A stretch of DNA of 64,000 bases. Source: Pseudomonas arsenicoxydans. Its GTDB lineage: Bacteria > Pseudomonadota > Gammaproteobacteria > Pseudomonadales > Pseudomonadaceae. Shown in pieces: positions 18,956 through 27,513 of this stretch; positions within the stretch are counted from its first letter, which is position 1, and each line of letters starts with the position of its first letter. The translations under genes and the position numbers were made by a program. The notes under the pieces are model-generated. The model saw only the letters and a list, made by a program, of their open reading frames with translations, made no database searches and was not told where the DNA came from. The stretch covers positions 2,551,001 to 2,615,000 of the forward strand of contig NZ_LT629705.1 of assembly GCF_900103875.1 (NCBI RefSeq), written 5' to 3'.

Positions 18956-19615
18956 TCAGCCCAAGGTGATTTCCACTTCGAAGTTGAAGGGCGCCTCATC
19001 ACTCATGTGGGTGATTTTGGTTGAGCAGTCGACCCGGGATGTGCCGATCGAAGTGACGGTGTTTTTCACGCTCGGCTTATGTGTTGGCGTTAACACACCG
19101 AAGGAAGTATTCATAATCATGCCCAGATCAAAACGCACCCCGATAGTCTGGTCGCCGAAGTCTACAAACTGATTGAACATGATTTTGTTTTTCGGCCAAG
19201 GGTACGCATAAGTGTAGGCGAACTCCGATTTGAAGGCTGTTTCTTCTTGTGGCTCAAGTTGGAACGACTCACGCTCTGATTGGCGCAACGGCAAACTGGT
19301 TCGCGCCATCTTGAAAGTGTGGGAAGTGTTGTTGATGATCTTGATAATGACCCGGGTTTGTTTCGGATCCGCCTTCTGATTTCGCCACTGCTCGATCTGT
19401 TGTCCCAGGGCGACCCTCGACTCGGCCCGGTCCAGGAAGCCAATCAGTTCGACCTTGGCCTTACCCACCAGATCATCCAGCAACGCCTGGTTTTCCTTGC
19501 TGAGCAGGAACGGTGAAAGCTGATAGAGAATGCCGATCGAGGTAGCGCTGAAGAACGAGAATATATCGCTGTAAGCGTCGGGGGTTTCGTTGTTGGTGTT
19601 TTCAATATTGGTCAT
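18956..19615 (-). CDS. Protein of unknown function, helical N-part and beta-rich C-part
   Basis: I do not recognise this 219-aa protein. Residues 1-20 are polar; residues ~20-75 are helical with a hydrophobic stretch (ATSIGILYQLSPFLLS); residues ~88-219 look like a beta sandwich, with alternating strands such as RVIIKIINNTSHTFKMA and EFAYTYAYPWP and an amphipathic end FEVEITL. No signal peptide and one cysteine. Codon use is AT-richer than the neighbours. It stands alone between ttgR (convergent) and xenB. The beta part has the general look of small cytolysin-like or lectin-like folds (actinoporin/aegerolysin style), but this is a guess without a named match. Confidence 0.6.
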   Translation of the reverse strand: MTNIENTNNETPDAYSDIFSFFSATSIGILYQLSPFLLSKENQALLDDLVGKAKVELIGFLDRAESRVALGQQIEQWRNQKADPKQTRVIIKIINNTSHTFKMARTSLPLRQSERESFQLEPQEETAFKSEFAYTYAYPWPKNKIMFNQFVDFGDQTIGVRFDLGMIMNTSFGVLTPTHKPSVKNTVTSIGTSRVDCSTKITHMSDEAPFNFEVEITLG

Positions 19616-19789
19616 GTCGATTCCTTTCGATAGAAGTGTTGTAGAGCAGGTGTTTGTTGTTGCTTGTTGAAGGGCGAGTATCTAGGTTAGTGCTGAGTAT
19701 CGAAAGCGACGGATGGTGTCTTAATGTGTTTAGTTGAATGGATGCTTGATAGGTGAGTTGATAAGTAAGTTGTTGTTAGTCAGTAAACT

Positions 19790-19823
19790 AAAAAGCCCCG
19801 GCTCGCGAGAGTCGGGGCTTTTT
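19790..19823. terminator. Terminator downstream of xenB, bidirectional in form
   Basis: AAAAAGCCCCG and CGGGGCTTTTT bracket a GC-rich loop region (GCTCGCGAGAGT). It has an A-run on one side and a T-run on the other, so it can serve the - strand xenB gene. Confidence 0.85.
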
Positions 19824-19841
19824 CATTACAGAGGGTGGAAC

Positions 19842-20891
19842 TTACAACGTTGGATAGTCGATATAACCGACCGGCCCCTTGGCATAGAACAACTCAGGAC
19901 GCGCTTCATTCAGCGGCGCATCGGCCTTCAGGCGCGCTGGCAAATCCGGGTTGGCAATGAATGGCACGCCGAAGGCGACCGCATCAGCCTTGCCGCTCGC
20001 CAGCCAGGCGTTGGCGCTGTCCTTGGTGAAGCGTTCGTTGACGATGTAAGGGCCGCCGAAGGCTTCTTTCAGTTGTGGGCCCAGACTGTCGGCGCCTTCT
20101 TTCTCGCGTGAGCAAATGAACGCGATGCCGCGTTTACCTAGTTCGCGAGCGACGTAGGTGAACGTCTCGGCCAGGTTGTCGTCGCCCATGTCGTGGGAGT
20201 CGGCGCGGGGTGACAGGTGCACACCGACGCGGCCGGCGCCCCAGACTTCGATGGCGGCGTCGGTCACTTCCAGCAACAGGCGAGCGCGGTTTTCCAGGGA
20301 GCCGCCGTAGATGTCGGTGCGCTTGTTGGTGCTGCTTTGCAGGAACTGGTCGAGCAGGTAACCGTTGGCGCCGTGGATTTCCACGCCGTCGAAACCGGCG
20401 GCCTTGGCGTTCTCGGCACCGGTGCGATACGCGTCAACGATGTCGGCGATTTCAGCGGTTTCCAGAGCCCGTGGGGTCGGGTAGTCGGCCAATGGACGCA
20501 CCAGGCTGACATGGCCTTTGGGCTGGATGGCGCTCGGTGCGACAGGAGCTTCACCGTTCAGGTACGACTCATGGGAGATCCGGCCAACGTGCCACAGTTG
20601 CATGAAAATCTTGCCGCCCGCGCCGTGGATCGCTTTGGTCACGTTGGACCAGCCACGCACCTGGTCGTTGGACCAGATGCCCGGGGTGTCCGGGTAGCCG
20701 ACGCCCATAGGGGTGACCGATGTGGCTTCGCTGAGGATCAGGCCGGCCGAAGCACGTTGTACGTAGTATTCGGCCATCAGCGCGTTCGGCACACGGCCTT
20801 CGTCGGCGCGGCAGCGGGTCAGCGGCGCCATGATGATGCGGTTGGTCAGCTCGATATCACCGAGTTTGATCGGATCGAAAATAGTCGTCAT
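19842..20891 (-). CDS. xenB: Ene-reductase of the Old Yellow Enzyme family, XenB/NemA type
   Basis: FMN-dependent NAD(P)H oxidoreductase of 349 aa that reduces activated C=C bonds and nitro/nitrate-ester compounds. It matches remembered P. fluorescens XenB nearly throughout: FDPIKLGDIELTNRIIMAPL, QLWHVGRISH, and EIHGANGYLLDQFLQSS with the substrate-anion pair His173/Asn176. The ATG at 20891 is preferred over an in-frame TTG at 20900 because GAGGG lies at a workable distance and the length is then 349 aa. It is 31 bases after an MFS gene and probably belongs to the ArsR-MFS-XenB unit. Confidence 0.92.
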   Translation of the reverse strand: MTTIFDPIKLGDIELTNRIIMAPLTRCRADEGRVPNALMAEYYVQRASAGLILSEATSVTPMGVGYPDTPGIWSNDQVRGWSNVTKAIHGAGGKIFMQLWHVGRISHESYLNGEAPVAPSAIQPKGHVSLVRPLADYPTPRALETAEIADIVDAYRTGAENAKAAGFDGVEIHGANGYLLDQFLQSSTNKRTDIYGGSLENRARLLLEVTDAAIEVWGAGRVGVHLSPRADSHDMGDDNLAETFTYVARELGKRGIAFICSREKEGADSLGPQLKEAFGGPYIVNERFTKDSANAWLASGKADAVAFGVPFIANPDLPARLKADAPLNEARPELFYAKGPVGYIDYPTL

Positions 20892-20921
20892 GAAGTACAA
20901 CCCTCGTGAGGTAATGGTTAA

Positions 20922-22088
20922 TTAGTGGGTAGCAGGTGCCAGTTCGGGATCGCCGCTCTGGCGGAAAGTAATCAGGGTCACCAGCAGGGCAAGCACCGCC
21001 AGTGCCGCGGCCGCGAGTGGCACGCGAGTCAGGCCGAAACCGTGGGCGATGACGCTGCCGCCGACCCAGGCGCCGAGTGCGTTGCCGATGTTGAAAGCGC
21101 CGATGTTCAGGGTCGACACCAGGTTCGGCGCGGCCTTGCCATAGGTCACCACGTTCACTTGCAGGGCAGGGACGGCGGCGAAGCACGCGGTGGCCCAGAG
21201 GAACAGGGTGATTTCGGTCGGGATCAGCGCAATGCTGGTCCAGGTCAATACGGTGGAGATCAAGGCCATCGAGATGAAGACGCCGATCAGCGTCGCGGCC
21301 ATGCCTTTATCAGCCAGTTTGCCGCCAATGATGTTGCCGACCGTCAGGCCCAGGCCGATGAGCATCAGGGTCCAGGTCACGCCACGTGGCGAGACACCGG
21401 TGACTTCGCCCAGCAGCGGCGCAACGTAGGTGAATAGCGTGAACACTGACGCTGCAAACAACGCGGTCATGCTCAACGACAACCAGATGCCGGCGCCTTT
21501 GAGGGCGCGCAATTCGGCGCGCATGTCGAGTTTCTCTTCATCGCGCTTGGCCGGCAGGAAACGGATCAGGCCGATCAACGCGATCACGCCAATCACGGTC
21601 ACCGCCCAGAAGGTCGAGCGCCAGCCGGCTTGCTGACCGAGCGCGGTGCCCAGCGGCACGCCGAGGACGTTGGCCAGGGTCAGGCCGGTGAACATCAACG
21701 CCACGGCCGACGCACGTTTGTTGGCGGGTACCAGGCCTGCCGCCACCACCGAACCGATGCCGAAGAACGCACCGTGGCAAAGGGCGGTGACCACACGGGC
21801 AAACATCAGCACGTTGTAGTCAGTGGCCAAGGCACAGAGCAAGTTGCCAATGATGAAGATGCCCATCAACGCAACCAGCGCGGCCTTGCGCGGCAGTCTG
21901 GAGGTGGCCAGTGCCATGAACGGCGCACCGATGGCCACGCCCAGGGCGTAACCGGTCACCAGCCAGCCGGCGCCGGGGATCGACACACCGAGGTCGGCCG
22001 CCACGTCGGGCAGCAAGCCCATGATGACGAACTCGGTGGTACCGATGGCGAAGGCACTCAAGGCCAGGATGAGTAGCGAGAGGGGCAT
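20922..22088 (-). CDS. MFS drug-type exporter (DHA1, AraJ/YdhP-like)
   Basis: Inner-membrane protein of 388 aa with about 12 hydrophobic segments. It begins MPLSLLILALSAFAIGTTEF and has the DHA1 signatures GLLPDVAADLGVS and TGYALGVAIGAP; motif A is present as ATSRLPRKAALV. The AraJ/YdhP-type members export sugars, purines or drugs; the substrate here is unknown. It lies between the ArsR regulator and xenB on the same strand, so export and reduction of the same toxic compound is an attractive inference. Confidence 0.85.
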   Translation of the reverse strand: MPLSLLILALSAFAIGTTEFVIMGLLPDVAADLGVSIPGAGWLVTGYALGVAIGAPFMALATSRLPRKAALVALMGIFIIGNLLCALATDYNVLMFARVVTALCHGAFFGIGSVVAAGLVPANKRASAVALMFTGLTLANVLGVPLGTALGQQAGWRSTFWAVTVIGVIALIGLIRFLPAKRDEEKLDMRAELRALKGAGIWLSLSMTALFAASVFTLFTYVAPLLGEVTGVSPRGVTWTLMLIGLGLTVGNIIGGKLADKGMAATLIGVFISMALISTVLTWTSIALIPTEITLFLWATACFAAVPALQVNVVTYGKAAPNLVSTLNIGAFNIGNALGAWVGGSVIAHGFGLTRVPLAAAALAVLALLVTLITFRQSGDPELAPATH

Positions 22089-22117
22089 TGTCGATTCCTT
22101 GTCGGCTGACTGACGTG

Positions 22118-22175
22118 GGGGGCGTTCTCAATTGGTTTTCCCAGCGCTGCGTGAAAACCAATTGAGAACGCCCCC
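22118..22175. repeat. Perfect 23-bp hairpin between arsR-type gene and MFS gene
   Basis: The left arm (22118-22140) begins GGGGGCGTTCTCAATTGG and the right arm (22153-22175) is its exact complement; the 12-base loop is CCAGCGCTGCGT. No T-run follows on the - strand. It is unlike the REP families elsewhere in the window. It could hold back read-through from the regulator to the exporter, protect mRNA, or bind a protein. Confidence 0.85.
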
Positions 22176-22181
22176 ACAGGG

Positions 22182-22484
22182 TCAGAGTTCTTTGCTGAAG
22201 GTGCGGAGGAACTCCTGGATGGTTTCCTCATTACGTTTGAAAAAGTGCCATTGGCCGACTTTGCGGCTGCTGATCAGGCCGGCGCGTTGCAGGGTCGCCA
22301 GGTGGGCAGACACTGTTGACTGCGACAAACCACACCGTTGATCGATCTGCCCGGCGCAGACGCCGTGCTCGTGGCTGTGGGACTGGTCGGGAAATTCGAC
22401 GTCCGGGTCTTTTAGCCAGTGCAGGATTTCTCGCCGTACCGGGTGCGCCAGGGCTTTTATTATTTCGTCGAGATTGAGAGTCAT
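22182..22484 (-). CDS. ArsR/SmtB-family transcriptional regulator
   Basis: Winged-helix regulator of 100 aa. Landmarks are ALAHPVRREILHWL, the recognition helix LSQSTVSAHLATLQRAGL (about residues 54-71) and the wing region LISSRKVGQWHFFKR. Between helices it has a loop with DQSHSHEHGVC and a second Cys in QRCGLS; such His/Cys-rich loops can bind metal or react with electrophiles, though the classic alpha3 CVC motif is absent. It is the first gene of a - strand set that continues to the MFS exporter and xenB. Palindromic sites lie upstream. Effector unknown. Confidence 0.85.
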   Translation of the reverse strand: MTLNLDEIIKALAHPVRREILHWLKDPDVEFPDQSHSHEHGVCAGQIDQRCGLSQSTVSAHLATLQRAGLISSRKVGQWHFFKRNEETIQEFLRTFSKEL

Positions 22485-22540
22485 GGTGTGGGCTCGTGAT
22501 GAGTAAAACGTTATATCGCGATGGGGCGAACTTTAAATCG

Positions 22541-22612
22541 GTATTTCGCGATATACAAATACGATTTAGCTCTGAGCTGATCGTAATTCGGTATATCGAG
22601 TTATAACGATAC
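22541..22612. promoter_or_regulatory. Repeated GTATwTCG palindromes upstream of the ArsR gene
   Basis: Two dyads, GTATTTCGCGATATAC (22541-22556) and GTATATCG..CGATAC (22591-22612), plus TTATATCGCGAT at 22511, stand in the AT-rich gap between the ArsR gene and acpH. They share the half-site GTATATCG. They are good candidates for ArsR operators and may also affect acpH. Confidence 0.5.
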
Positions 22613-22654
22613 GGTGCGTGTAAAAGTATAAGGAGGCAATGCTAAGCTTCGCTC

Positions 22655-23233
22655 ATGAACTATCTAGCCCATCTGCACCTCGGTGGCCAGCGCCCCGGTC
22701 AACTGCTCGGCAGCCTGTATGGCGACTTCGTCAAAGGACGGCTGCAAGGGCAGTTCGATCCGGAAATCGAGGCGGCCATCCAGTTGCATCGCAGCATCGA
22801 TGTCTTTACCGACCGCCATCCTTTGGTGGACGCTGCGTTGTCGCGGTTTTCCATTACGCGTCGGCGTTATGCCGGGATCGTGCTCGATGTGTTCTTCGAC
22901 CATTGTCTGGCGCGGGACTGGACGCTTTACGCCGATCAGCCGCTGGAATTATTCACCTCGGATGTGTACCGGGTGCTGTCGGCCGAGCCGCAGTTGCCGG
23001 AACGACTGGCGCGGATCGCGCCCCACATGGTGGCCAATGACTGGTTGGGTTCTTACCGGGAGTTCGAGGTGCTGGAGCAGGTATTGCGCGGGATTTCGCG
23101 GCGGCTGACCAGGCCTGAGGAGCTGGCGGCAGCGATGCAGGAATTGCGAGTGCTGTATGAACCGTTGAGCGAGGACTTTCGGTTGTTCTATCCACAGCTT
23201 CAGGATTTCGCGCAGAACTATCCAACACCATAA
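22655..23233 (+). CDS. acpH: Acyl carrier protein phosphodiesterase
   Basis: Hydrolase of 192 aa that removes the phosphopantetheine arm from holo-ACP. The family start MNYLAHLHLGG, the metal-site patterns GDFVKG and HRSIDVFTD (residues ~44-52), and VLDVFFDHCLARDW are all present. It is related to HD-domain metal hydrolases. Divergent from the ArsR gene; a strong AAGGAGG lies 18 bases upstream, farther than ideal, but no better in-frame start exists. A REP pair follows the stop. Confidence 0.9.
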   Translation: MNYLAHLHLGGQRPGQLLGSLYGDFVKGRLQGQFDPEIEAAIQLHRSIDVFTDRHPLVDAALSRFSITRRRYAGIVLDVFFDHCLARDWTLYADQPLELFTSDVYRVLSAEPQLPERLARIAPHMVANDWLGSYREFEVLEQVLRGISRRLTRPEELAAAMQELRVLYEPLSEDFRLFYPQLQDFAQNYPTP

Positions 23234-23239
23234 ATCCCC

Positions 23240-23330
23240 TGTGGGAGCGGGCTTGCCCGCGATTGCGGTGGTTCAGTCAACATGGATGTTGGATGCTCCG
23301 GCCTCATCGCGGGCAAGCCCGCTCCCACAG
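23240..23330. repeat. REP pair between acpH and olsA
   Basis: TGTGGGAGCGGGCTTGCCCG at 23240 and its inverted partner CGGGCAAGCCCGCTCCCACA ending at 23329 enclose about 40 bases. It sits between convergent genes, a usual place for REP/BIME pairs. Confidence 0.85.
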
Positions 23331-23340
23331 GGAAAGGTGT

Positions 23341-24132
23341 TCAGGCTGCGATGGCTGGGCGCATCGGGACTTGCTGGGTTTCCGGAATGGCTCCAAACAA
23401 CGCCTTTTGCACCGCCTGCTGCGCCTCGAACGCCAGCGCCGCACGCTCGCGGCCTTCGCAGGCGATCGGCTTGAGCAGATGAATCTCCACCTCACCGCGA
23501 TCATTGGCGAACAAGCGCATCAGGTGCGAGAGCAAATCATCATCGCCAATGAACGGTGCCAGCGAATCGAGCTCACCGTTGCGCAGATAACGAATGGCCA
23601 CGGGCTGCAGAGCCACTTCGGAGTCGATTGCCGCTGACAGCAAGCGACCGTGGAAGGTGCGCAACGAGCGGCCATCGGTGGTGGTGCCTTCCGGGAACAT
23701 CAGCAGCGGGTGTTGTTGCTCCAGATGACGGGTCATCTGCTTGCGAATCAACTGGCTGTCACCCGACCCGCGACGAATGAACAAACTTCCCGCCTTCGCC
23801 GCCAACCAGCCGGCGACCGGCCAGGTGCGCACTTCGGCCTTGGACAGAAACGACAGCGGCGTGAGCATGCCCAGCAGCGGAATATCGGTCCAGGACACGT
23901 GGTTGCTGACCCAGAGCATCGGCGCCTTCGGCAGTTCACCGTGGACGGTTACGCGAAAGGGCAGGGCATTGCTCAGGCGTGCCATGAAAAATCGCGACCA
24001 GCGCTGGCGACGCACCATCGAATGAGCAATCCCCAACCGCTCGAACAAGCCGAACACACCGGCCATGCTCAACCCCAGCGCGACCACCACCAGCACTCGC
24101 GCAATTCGCGCGTACACCCTTAAACGGCTCAT
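23341..24132 (-). CDS. olsA: Lyso-ornithine lipid O-acyltransferase (PlsC-type)
   Basis: Acyltransferase of 263 aa with the PlsC motifs: NHVSWTD (His78, Asp83), a hydrophobic N-terminal anchor (residues ~10-30), FIRRGSG and FPEGTT (146-151). Alone it could be taken for 1-acyl-glycerol-3-phosphate acyltransferase, but it directly follows olsB (TGATG overlap), which marks it as the second enzyme of ornithine lipid synthesis. The ATG at 24132 is preferred over the GTG three bases upstream. Ornithine lipids replace phospholipids under phosphate shortage. Confidence 0.85.
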   Translation of the reverse strand: MSRLRVYARIARVLVVVALGLSMAGVFGLFERLGIAHSMVRRQRWSRFFMARLSNALPFRVTVHGELPKAPMLWVSNHVSWTDIPLLGMLTPLSFLSKAEVRTWPVAGWLAAKAGSLFIRRGSGDSQLIRKQMTRHLEQQHPLLMFPEGTTTDGRSLRTFHGRLLSAAIDSEVALQPVAIRYLRNGELDSLAPFIGDDDLLSHLMRLFANDRGEVEIHLLKPIACEGRERAALAFEAQQAVQKALFGAIPETQQVPMRPAIAA

Positions 24133-24887
24133 CACATGGCCGCCTTGAAATGCTTGGCGTAGCGCGGGCAGAGTTCATCGCGCTTGAGCAGGATGAACAC
24201 GTCGGCGACCTGGAAATCTTCGTCCCAGCACGGCTCGCCGCAGATCTTCGCGCCCAGACGCATGTAGGCCTTGAGCAGCGGTGGCATCTCTGCAATGACG
24301 TTGGAGGGGATGTCCAGAATCGGCAGCGGTTTTTTCGGTTCAGCCCGCAGGTGTTCGGTGCACAGGTAACGTTCGCGCAGGCGCTGCATGATCGCGTGGG
24401 CCTGAATCCCGCCGTCCTGCATCGGGATGCTCGCGCAACCCATCAGATAGCTGTAGCCGCCCTGATTGAGGACTTCGGCCAGTTCACCCCAGAGCACGGC
24501 GATGGTGCCACCGTTGCGATACGCCGGGTCGACGCAGGTGCGGCCGATTTCCAGGATCGGGCCCTTCAGATGAACCAGGCCATGCAGGCTGAATTCTTCT
24601 TCGCTGTAGAACTTGCCCAGGCTGCTGGCCGCCGTGTGGTCGAGCAACCGGGTAGTCGCCACCAGTCGGCCGGTGTTCAAGTCACGCACGCCGATGTGGG
24701 CGCAGTGAACATCATAATCATCCATGTCCAGACCCAGCTCGGCGCCTTTCAGCTTGGCGTTGAATTCGCCGCTGAACACGTTGAAGCGCAAGGCCTGGGC
24801 TTCCTGCAAGGCCTCGGCGCCCACCAGGCGTTCGGCTTGCAGACGGCGTTCATTGCCGGTGTCGCTGATGCGGGCGATCTGAGTCAT
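24132..24887 (-). CDS. olsB: L-ornithine N(alpha)-acyltransferase
   Basis: Protein of 251 aa with an acyl-ACP-dependent GNAT-like fold that makes lyso-ornithine lipid from ornithine and 3-hydroxyacyl-ACP. Typical stretches are [26 protein letters not shown], and the GNAT core [17 protein letters not shown]. It ends in a one-base overlap with olsA, so the two genes form the olsBA operon known from Pseudomonas. A GGAG site precedes the ATG. Confidence 0.9.
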   Translation of the reverse strand: MTQIARISDTGNERRLQAERLVGAEALQEAQALRFNVFSGEFNAKLKGAELGLDMDDYDVHCAHIGVRDLNTGRLVATTRLLDHTAASSLGKFYSEEEFSLHGLVHLKGPILEIGRTCVDPAYRNGGTIAVLWGELAEVLNQGGYSYLMGCASIPMQDGGIQAHAIMQRLRERYLCTEHLRAEPKKPLPILDIPSNVIAEMPPLLKAYMRLGAKICGEPCWDEDFQVADVFILLKRDELCPRYAKHFKAAM

Positions 24888-25041
24888 TGCGAATCTCCGT
24901 GCGGGCTGGTCACCCGTCTTGGGTTAGAGCCGATCGACTTTCTTTATGCAGCCGTGTTGTGCAAAGTCAGGCTATGTAGCCCCGGTGTCATCGCCATGAA
25001 GCTTTGGTGATGCTTATATGACAGCCCCCAAGGAGCCTCTT

Positions 25042-25929
25042 ATGCCCTGGCAAAACCTGCTCGACCGCCGCGACCGAATGCCTGCGAATGCCGACCTGGC
25101 GGAGGGTTTCGCAACGTTGTTGCATCAGTTGGGCACGGTCACGCCGTTCGAGCTGGCAGTGGTCGGTGGACGGTTGATGGCGACGCCGGGGCTGGCGTTT
25201 CTGGTGGGCTATCAGGCGGCGTTGCGCATGCTTTGGCCAAGCGCGCCGCTGAGCCTGGGGGCGTTGTGCGCGACCGAACAGCGCAGCCTGCGAGTCGCGG
25301 ACATGCAAACGCGCCTGAGCGGTTTGCGTGTGAGTGGACGCAAGGATTTCGTCACCGCTGGTGATGCGGCGGACTGGCTGCTGGTCGCTGCCCGTAGCGA
25401 AGACCCCGGCGAAACTCCGCGCCTGAGTCTGGCGGTGGTCTATCCCGGTGAACCGGGCGTGCGTGTGGAAAAACTGCCGGCGATCCCGCTGATGCCGGAC
25501 ATCAGTCACGGACGCCTGTTTCTGGACAATGCACTGTGCGAATTACTGGCGGGGGATGGCTGGGATGCCTACGTCAAACCGTTCCGCACGCTGGAAGACA
25601 TTTATGTGCTGAGCGCGATGACGGCGTGGCTGTATGGCGTCGGTCACGACAGCGACTGGCCACAAGCCTTGCAGTTGCGTTTGCTGGCGCTGCTGGCCGG
25701 GTGCGCGGAAGTCAGTCGGCAAGCGCCGAACAACCCGGCTGGGCATATCCTGCTGGGGGGCTTGTTTGCGCAGTTCGACGGGCTCAAGGCTGAGGTCAAT
25801 CAGGCGCTGGCCGAGGGGCCGCCACTCTGGGCGGCGATTTGGCAGCGCGATCAGTCCGTGATGGATTTAGCGGCGGGGGCGCGGGGCAAGCGGTTGGCCA
25901 AGGCGCTTGCGGGATCTTCGCTGAACTGA
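25042..25929 (+). CDS. Protein resembling a shortened acyl-CoA dehydrogenase
   Basis: Protein of 295 aa that I recognise only loosely. The middle part (SGRKDFVTAGDAADWLLVAAR) resembles the beta domain of acyl-CoA dehydrogenases, where a phrase like 'xGxKxFxxxAxxADxxLVxAR' lines the flavin, and the C-terminal half is helical, but the N-terminal helical domain is much shorter than in true 380-aa members and no catalytic Glu context is evident. The ATG at 25042 is chosen because AAGGAG lies 6 bases upstream; the ATG at 25018 has no ribosome site. Divergent from olsB, followed by REPs. Substrate and activity unknown. Confidence 0.7.
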   Translation: MPWQNLLDRRDRMPANADLAEGFATLLHQLGTVTPFELAVVGGRLMATPGLAFLVGYQAALRMLWPSAPLSLGALCATEQRSLRVADMQTRLSGLRVSGRKDFVTAGDAADWLLVAARSEDPGETPRLSLAVVYPGEPGVRVEKLPAIPLMPDISHGRLFLDNALCELLAGDGWDAYVKPFRTLEDIYVLSAMTAWLYGVGHDSDWPQALQLRLLALLAGCAEVSRQAPNNPAGHILLGGLFAQFDGLKAEVNQALAEGPPLWAAIWQRDQSVMDLAAGARGKRLAKALAGSSLN

Positions 25930-25934
25930 CTGGC

Positions 25935-26018
25935 CTCATCGCGGGCAAGCCCGCTCCCACAAGGATTTGTGGTGTGCCAAACGGATCATGTGGGAGCGGG
26001 CTTGCCCGCGATGGCGGC
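25935..26018. repeat. REP pair
   Basis: CATCGCGGGCAAGCCCGCTC at 25936 and the inverted partner GAGCGGGCTTGCCCGCGATG at about 25993-26012. It lies between two same-strand genes. Confidence 0.85.
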
Positions 26019-26095
26019 CGCAAGGGCGACACAAATTCTCGAACTGTCATCAACCTCAACTAGGCTCAGTAGGATAACCCCGCCGAGCCCCTGCC

Positions 26096-27190
26096 ATGTC
26101 CAAAGGCTTGTCCCTGTTCTTCCTGCTGCTGCTCAGCGTTACCGCCCACGCCGAGTATTGGCCCGCCGAACAATGGTCGACCGCTCCGGCAATCTCCGGC
26201 CCGGCACTTCAATCCCTGGAAACCTACGCCTTCCCACCTCGCGATGACGCCACCCGAAAAGGCATCCGCACCGATGCGTTGCTGGTGATCCGCGACGGCC
26301 AATTGATTTACGAGCGCTACGCCGGGCCGACCACGGCCCAAACGCCGCACCTGACTTGGTCGATCAGCAAAAGCTTGATGGCCACGGTCCTCGGTGTCGC
26401 TTATGGCGAGGGCCTGTTCAAGCTCCAGGACCCGGCGCTGAAATTTTATCCGCCACTGCAAAAACACCCTGCAATCACCCTGGCCGACCTGCTGCATTGG
26501 GCGTCGGGCCTGGACTGGCAGGAAGACTATGAATACGCCCCGTTGAAGTCCTCAGTGGTGGCCATGCTCTACACCCGGGGTCATCAGGACATGGCTGCGT
26601 TTACTGCTGGCCACGAGGAATACGCTCAGCCCGGGCAGGCATTTCGTTATTCCAGTGGTGACAGCAACCTGCTGTCCGCCGCACTGAAAAACATCGTCGG
26701 CCCGGCTCGTTATGCAGACTATCCGTGGACCGCACTGTTTGAGCCCCTGGGGATTCGCGATGCCGTCTGGGAAACCGACGCCACGGGCACTTTCGTCGCC
26801 TCGTCCTATGCCTACCTCACTGCCCGCGACCTGGCGCGAATCGGTTGGTTGATGGCGCGCGACGGTCGCTGGAAAGATCGACAACTGCTGCCCAAAGACT
26901 GGGTGGCCTTCAACCGCGAACCGTTCGCGCACTATCGCGCCCATCAGGATGACGCGGTGCCCGGCGGCCAGTGGTGGCTCAATCGCGCAGCGGATGGCGT
27001 GCCCAGACCCTGGCCCGATGCCCCCGACGATACCTTCGCCGCACTGGGCCATTGGGGCCAGGCGATGTACGTGATTCCCAGCGAACACCTGGTGATCGTG
27101 CGCTACGGCGATGATCGCGACGACAGTTACCAGCACAATGAATTGCTCAAGCTCGCGCTCAAGGCCTTTGGCGGGAAGGTGCAGCCATGA
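26096..27190 (+). CDS. Secreted serine hydrolase, class C beta-lactamase / NylB-like fold
   Basis: Periplasmic protein of 364 aa with a signal peptide (residues 1-19, ending AHA). It has the penicillin-binding fold motifs: Ser89-x-x-Lys92 in WSISKSL, Tyr185-Ser-Ser in FRYSSGDSN (in the place of YxN), and LGHWGQ where KTG would be. The absence of KTG and the overall sequence place it with 6-aminohexanoate-dimer hydrolase (NylB)/esterase-type members rather than true beta-lactamases. It overlaps the next small gene by four bases (ATGA), and an amidase is found downstream. Natural substrate unknown; amide or ester hydrolysis is expected. Confidence 0.82.
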   Translation: MSKGLSLFFLLLLSVTAHAEYWPAEQWSTAPAISGPALQSLETYAFPPRDDATRKGIRTDALLVIRDGQLIYERYAGPTTAQTPHLTWSISKSLMATVLGVAYGEGLFKLQDPALKFYPPLQKHPAITLADLLHWASGLDWQEDYEYAPLKSSVVAMLYTRGHQDMAAFTAGHEEYAQPGQAFRYSSGDSNLLSAALKNIVGPARYADYPWTALFEPLGIRDAVWETDATGTFVASSYAYLTARDLARIGWLMARDGRWKDRQLLPKDWVAFNREPFAHYRAHQDDAVPGGQWWLNRAADGVPRPWPDAPDDTFAALGHWGQAMYVIPSEHLVIVRYGDDRDDSYQHNELLKLALKAFGGKVQP

Positions 27191-27510
27191 ACAACGTTGT
27201 TCGCCGCCGACCGTTCAGCGCGTTGTTGCTGGTGCTGCTGCTCGCCGTGTTCGGCTGGGGCTGGCACGAGCGAGTGGCGTTATGGGCGTTTCCCGACATC
27301 ATCAGCGCCTATACCGCGAAGGAATATTGCTCGTGCCGGTACGTGATGAATAACGCCGCCGAGTATTGCCATGGCTACGTGAAGCAATGGTTGCCGACCA
27401 GCGGTTTTACCGATGACCCCACCAGCAAACGCGTGACGGTCAGCGGCATGGGCCGCAGCAATAGCGCCGTTTGGGTTGGCGAACACCAGGGCTGTCGCCT
27501 TAATCCTTGA
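27187..27510 (+). CDS. Small membrane-anchored or secreted protein of unknown function
   Basis: Protein of 107 aa with a basic N-terminus and one hydrophobic helix (residues ~9-31: PFSALLLVLLLAVFGWGW), then a soluble part with a cysteine pattern (CSCRY, EYCHGY and a C-terminal CRLNP). The start overlaps the stop of the hydrolase gene, so the two are co-translated. I do not recognise the family. The four conserved-looking cysteines suggest disulfides or metal binding in the periplasm. A hairpin follows. Confidence 0.7.
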   Translation: MNNVVRRRPFSALLLVLLLAVFGWGWHERVALWAFPDIISAYTAKEYCSCRYVMNNAAEYCHGYVKQWLPTSGFTDDPTSKRVTVSGMGRSNSAVWVGEHQGCRLNP

Positions 27511-27513
27511 GCA

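Noticed and set aside
23240..26018. Repeated short palindromes that might be mistaken for a CRISPR array
   Set aside because: The copies are dispersed, paired in inverted orientation and not separated by regular spacers; they are REP elements, and no cas genes are present.
26096..27190. Class C beta-lactamase (antibiotic resistance) reading of the serine hydrolase
   Set aside because: SxxK is present but YxN is YSS and KTG is replaced by HWG, so a NylB/esterase-type role is more likely than beta-lactam hydrolysis.
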